Below the pieces are notes generated by a model. That model had not been told where the DNA came from, searched no databases, and worked only from the letters and a program-made list of their open reading frames with translations. Positions 5,846 through 7,731 of a stretch of 7,731 nucleotides of DNA are shown here, piece after piece. The DNA is taken from positions 1-7,731 of the forward strand of contig CAJWSN010000063.1 of the NCBI GenBank assembly GCA_913046175.1. Reading direction: 5' to 3'. The stretch's first letter is position 1. Each line of letters starts with the position of its first letter. The translations under genes and the position numbers were made by a program. Origin of the DNA: an uncultured Opitutia bacterium. GTDB lineage: Bacteria; Verrucomicrobiota; Verrucomicrobiia; Opitutales; JABJCN01.

Positions 5846-7108
5846 ATGGATCCTTCAAACAATCCACCAGTTCCTGAATCCTACATTGAAAGCCTTGCCG
5901 CGGAAGCCCCGGTCGGTGATTTCAACCATGCAGACCCGACACACCAGGGGTTTGTCCAGGATACTGCGTCCAGGATTCAGGAGGAGACTGATCCTGACCA
6001 GGTTGAAAGATTCCTGCTGTCTCGCCGGGATGAATTTCCCCTGGCCATGCACCTTGCGGCCAAACTGGCCAAGTCAAGGAAGGCAGTGGGGAGTCTTTCA
6101 GGACCTGTAATGTTGAGTGTAATCTTTGCCGTCTACAAGGAGCACCATCGATTGATGCGCCCCGATGAACATGAAGCGGGTGAGGATTTCCTGCGACGGA
6201 AGGCGGCCCAGCTCGATTGGCTGTCCGGGGCGTCGCCGCACCTTTCCTGGGAATTGTTGGCAGTGGATGACGGTTGCCCCGCTGGAAGTGGTGCCTTGAT
6301 CGCGGAAATTGCACGTAACGAGGGACTTGATAATGTGCGGGTGCTTCACCTTGAGGAAGCGATTCGTGATAAACTGCCTGTTGCAGGGGGGCTTCGAACC
6401 ACCGACGATAGCCGCAAGGGGGGATCTATTATCTATGGCATGTGGGAAGCAGCCAAAAAGCCTGCCACGACCGGTGAACAGGTCGTTCTCTACACCGACG
6501 CCGACCTCTCCACCCACCTTGGACAGGCGGGGCTCCTCATCGAGCCGATAGTGAACGGGGGCATGGATGTTGCCATGGGGTCTCGCCGGGAGGAAACCTC
6601 GGTCGTGATCAAGAAGGGAAAGCGCAATGTTCGTGGAAAATTATTCATTTACCTCTGGAAACGAATGCTTTCCCCTGCACTCCTGGATGTCACAGACACC
6701 CAATGCGGGTTCAAGGCATTCCGTGCCGAAGCGGCCATTGAAATCCTTGATGACCTCCTTGAGCGCGGGTTCGCCTTTGATGTCGAGTTGCTCCTTAAAA
6801 CTGAGCTACGCAACCCGGGGAGCCTGGCCAGGGTGCCCATTGCCTGGATTGACAGTGAAGGTGAGTCCACCACCACGGCTCTCAGTCCCTATCTTACAAT
6901 GCTGCAGAGCATTGCTGCCATGAACCGCAAATACCTTTCACCATTTGGCCAGGCTGAAGACTTCACGGCTTTTGTGGAATCACTGGATGAGATGCAGTGG
7001 AATCAATTAATGGACAACGTGCCGGATGCCATCGCTTCCGCGGATCCGCTGCAGTTTGGCCACTTCAATGAAGTCTCAAGTGATGACCTGAAGAACAGCA
7101 TTGCTTGA
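5846..7108 (+). CDS. Family 2 glycosyltransferase with N- and C-terminal extensions
   Basis: This 420-residue cytoplasmic protein is a GT-A, family 2 glycosyltransferase of the dolichyl-phosphate-sugar-synthase-like type, transferring a sugar from a nucleotide donor to an unknown acceptor. The core starts near residue 87 with MLSVIFAVYKEHHRL, followed by AVDDGCP (139-145, nucleotide-binding Asp pair), YTDADLSTHLGQ (216-227, metal-binding DxD as Asp218/Asp220), GSRREE (245-250) and VTDTQCGFKAF (282-292), a signature of this branch. GFAFDVELL (308-316) and PIAWIDSEGESTT (331-343) complete it. About 85 residues precede the core and about 55 follow the last family-like segment; neither resembles a domain I know. 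There is no signal peptide or membrane helix, unlike membrane-anchored dolichyl-phosphate mannose synthases. ATG 5846 has no Shine-Dalgarno sequence but is the only start preserving the whole frame. It is divergent from the NIPSNAP gene, and 54 bases separate it from the next gene. Confidence 0.92.
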   Translation: MDPSNNPPVPESYIESLAAEAPVGDFNHADPTHQGFVQDTASRIQEETDPDQVERFLLSRRDEFPLAMHLAAKLAKSRKAVGSLSGPVMLSVIFAVYKEHHRLMRPDEHEAGEDFLRRKAAQLDWLSGASPHLSWELLAVDDGCPAGSGALIAEIARNEGLDNVRVLHLEEAIRDKLPVAGGLRTTDDSRKGGSIIYGMWEAAKKPATTGEQVVLYTDADLSTHLGQAGLLIEPIVNGGMDVAMGSRREETSVVIKKGKRNVRGKLFIYLWKRMLSPALLDVTDTQCGFKAFRAEAAIEILDDLLERGFAFDVELLLKTELRNPGSLARVPIAWIDSEGESTTTALSPYLTMLQSIAAMNRKYLSPFGQAEDFTAFVESLDEMQWNQLMDNVPDAIASADPLQFGHFNEVSSDDLKNSIA

Positions 7109-7162
7109 ACCGTGGAGAAAAACTGTTCAAATATTTCACCTGCTCCCACATTTGGAAAAAAC

Positions 7163-7731
7163 ATGAAAATTCATCGAAATATTCCCATCATCCTGTTCAC
7201 CCTGCTTGCCTTGATGGTCACACTTCCTGCGCAACAGGCCAAAAAACCGGCCCCCAAGAAGGCCCCCAAGAAAAATGCCCGGGTCAACGTTCTCGCCATC
7301 CCGGACATTTCGCGTGAAAAGGTGATTTGTTTCGCCTTGTACACCGTACACGAAAAAACCCTCAAGCTGACAGCCCAGCTGTACCCCCTCAAGGAAGGCG
7401 AACCCCGAAAGGCCCGGCTTGAGGCGAAGATGAGTGGCCAATGGAAAACCGTGGCCACAACTGATATCATTGAAAGGGGTTGGACTGCCCCCTTCCGTGT
7501 GGATAACTGGGACGACACCGTGGAGACACCGTATCGGGTGCGACATGGGGAAAATGCAACCTACGAGGGCTTGGTCCGCAAAAACCCTGTGGACAAGCGT
7601 GAATTCGTCGTGGTGGGCTTCACCGGGAATTCCATCAACCCCGGCCACGGTGGCAATATCCCCAAGGAAGACCTGGTCTCCAACATAAAGCGAATAAAGC
7701 CCGACCTCCTGTTCTTTTCCGGTGACCAGGT
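7163..7731 (+). CDS. Secreted PhoD-like metallophosphoesterase, N-terminal part
   Basis: The frame starts at ATG 7163 and runs 189 codons to the window edge, so the gene continues outside. Residues 1-23 form a signal peptide (MKIHRNIPIILFTLLALMVT), followed by a Lys/Pro/Ala-rich linker (KKPAPKKAPKKNA). A beta-rich N-terminal domain of about 110 residues comes next, with WTAPFRVDNWDDTVETPYRV and YEGLVRKNP resembling the Fn3-like domain of alkaline phosphatase D proteins. The start of the catalytic metallophosphoesterase domain is visible at the end: EFVVVGFTGNS, then PDLLFFSGDQV, whose GDQ is a metal-binding motif of the PhoD family. The remaining metal ligands lie beyond the window. The usual first-strand GDxH is not obvious: GFTGNSINPGHGG occupies that place. 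GGA at 7154-7156 lies 6 bases before the ATG as a weak ribosome site. It likely acts on phosphate esters in the periplasm; the substrate is unknown. It could be cotranscribed with the glycosyltransferase. Confidence 0.87.
   Translation, partial: MKIHRNIPIILFTLLALMVTLPAQQAKKPAPKKAPKKNARVNVLAIPDISREKVICFALYTVHEKTLKLTAQLYPLKEGEPRKARLEAKMSGQWKTVATTDIIERGWTAPFRVDNWDDTVETPYRVRHGENATYEGLVRKNPVDKREFVVVGFTGNSINPGHGGNIPKEDLVSNIKRIKPDLLFFSGDQ

Noticed and set aside
5629..5862. Minus-strand 77-codon frame over the divergent region
   Set aside because: It covers both the NIPSNAP leader and the glycosyltransferase start, has no recognisable motif, and fits an intergenic chance frame.
7093..7130. Inverted repeats GAACAG/CTGTTC and TTGAAC/GTTCAA as a terminator after the glycosyltransferase
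   Set aside because: Stems are only 6 bases and mutually exclusive, loops are long, and no T-run follows.

Overview
The window joins two unlike pieces of DNA. Positions 1 to about 753 are AT-rich (28% G+C in the line 601-660) and carry the middle of an aldehyde dehydrogenase gene on the minus strand. From about 755 onward the DNA is GC-rich (53% and 67% in two sampled lines) and carries genes typical of Verrucomicrobiota or Planctomycetota: a planctomycete-type cytochrome c/DUF1592 protein, a DUF1552 protein, a secreted NIPSNAP protein and a PhoD-like phosphoesterase. I favour marine or aquatic Verrucomicrobiota, but this rests on gene families only. The reading frame of the dehydrogenase stops exactly where the composition changes, and its N-terminal third is missing. 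A chimeric metagenome contig is therefore the simplest reading of the left edge; a real insertion or deletion scar is the alternative.

Layout: (1) 1-753, minus strand, truncated aldehyde dehydrogenase from the AT-rich source. (2) 877-5149, plus strand, a compact three-gene unit: a secreted two-heme-motif DUF1587/PA14/DUF1595/DUF1592/DUF1588/DUF1585 protein, a DUF1552 protein with a twin-arginine signal whose start overlaps the previous stop (ATGA), and, 17 bases further on, a small secreted protein of no family I recognise. (3) 5196-5627, minus strand, convergent with the unit: a secreted NIPSNAP protein. (4) A divergent 218-base intergenic region (5628-5845) with a perfect 12-base palindrome and a 7-base inverted repeat. 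(5) 5846-7108, plus strand, a family 2 glycosyltransferase with extra N- and C-terminal segments. (6) 7163 to the window end, plus strand, the N-terminal part of a secreted PhoD-like metallophosphoesterase.

The first three GC-rich genes probably act together outside the cytoplasm. The cytochrome c/DUF1592 and DUF1552 pair is a common neighbour pair in these phyla with no settled biochemical role; the third gene is a candidate accessory component. Nearly all starts lack a convincing Shine-Dalgarno sequence. I saw no RNA gene, CRISPR array, transposase, integrase or defence gene. The best candidates for something undescribed are the 4532-5149 protein and the extended glycosyltransferase.
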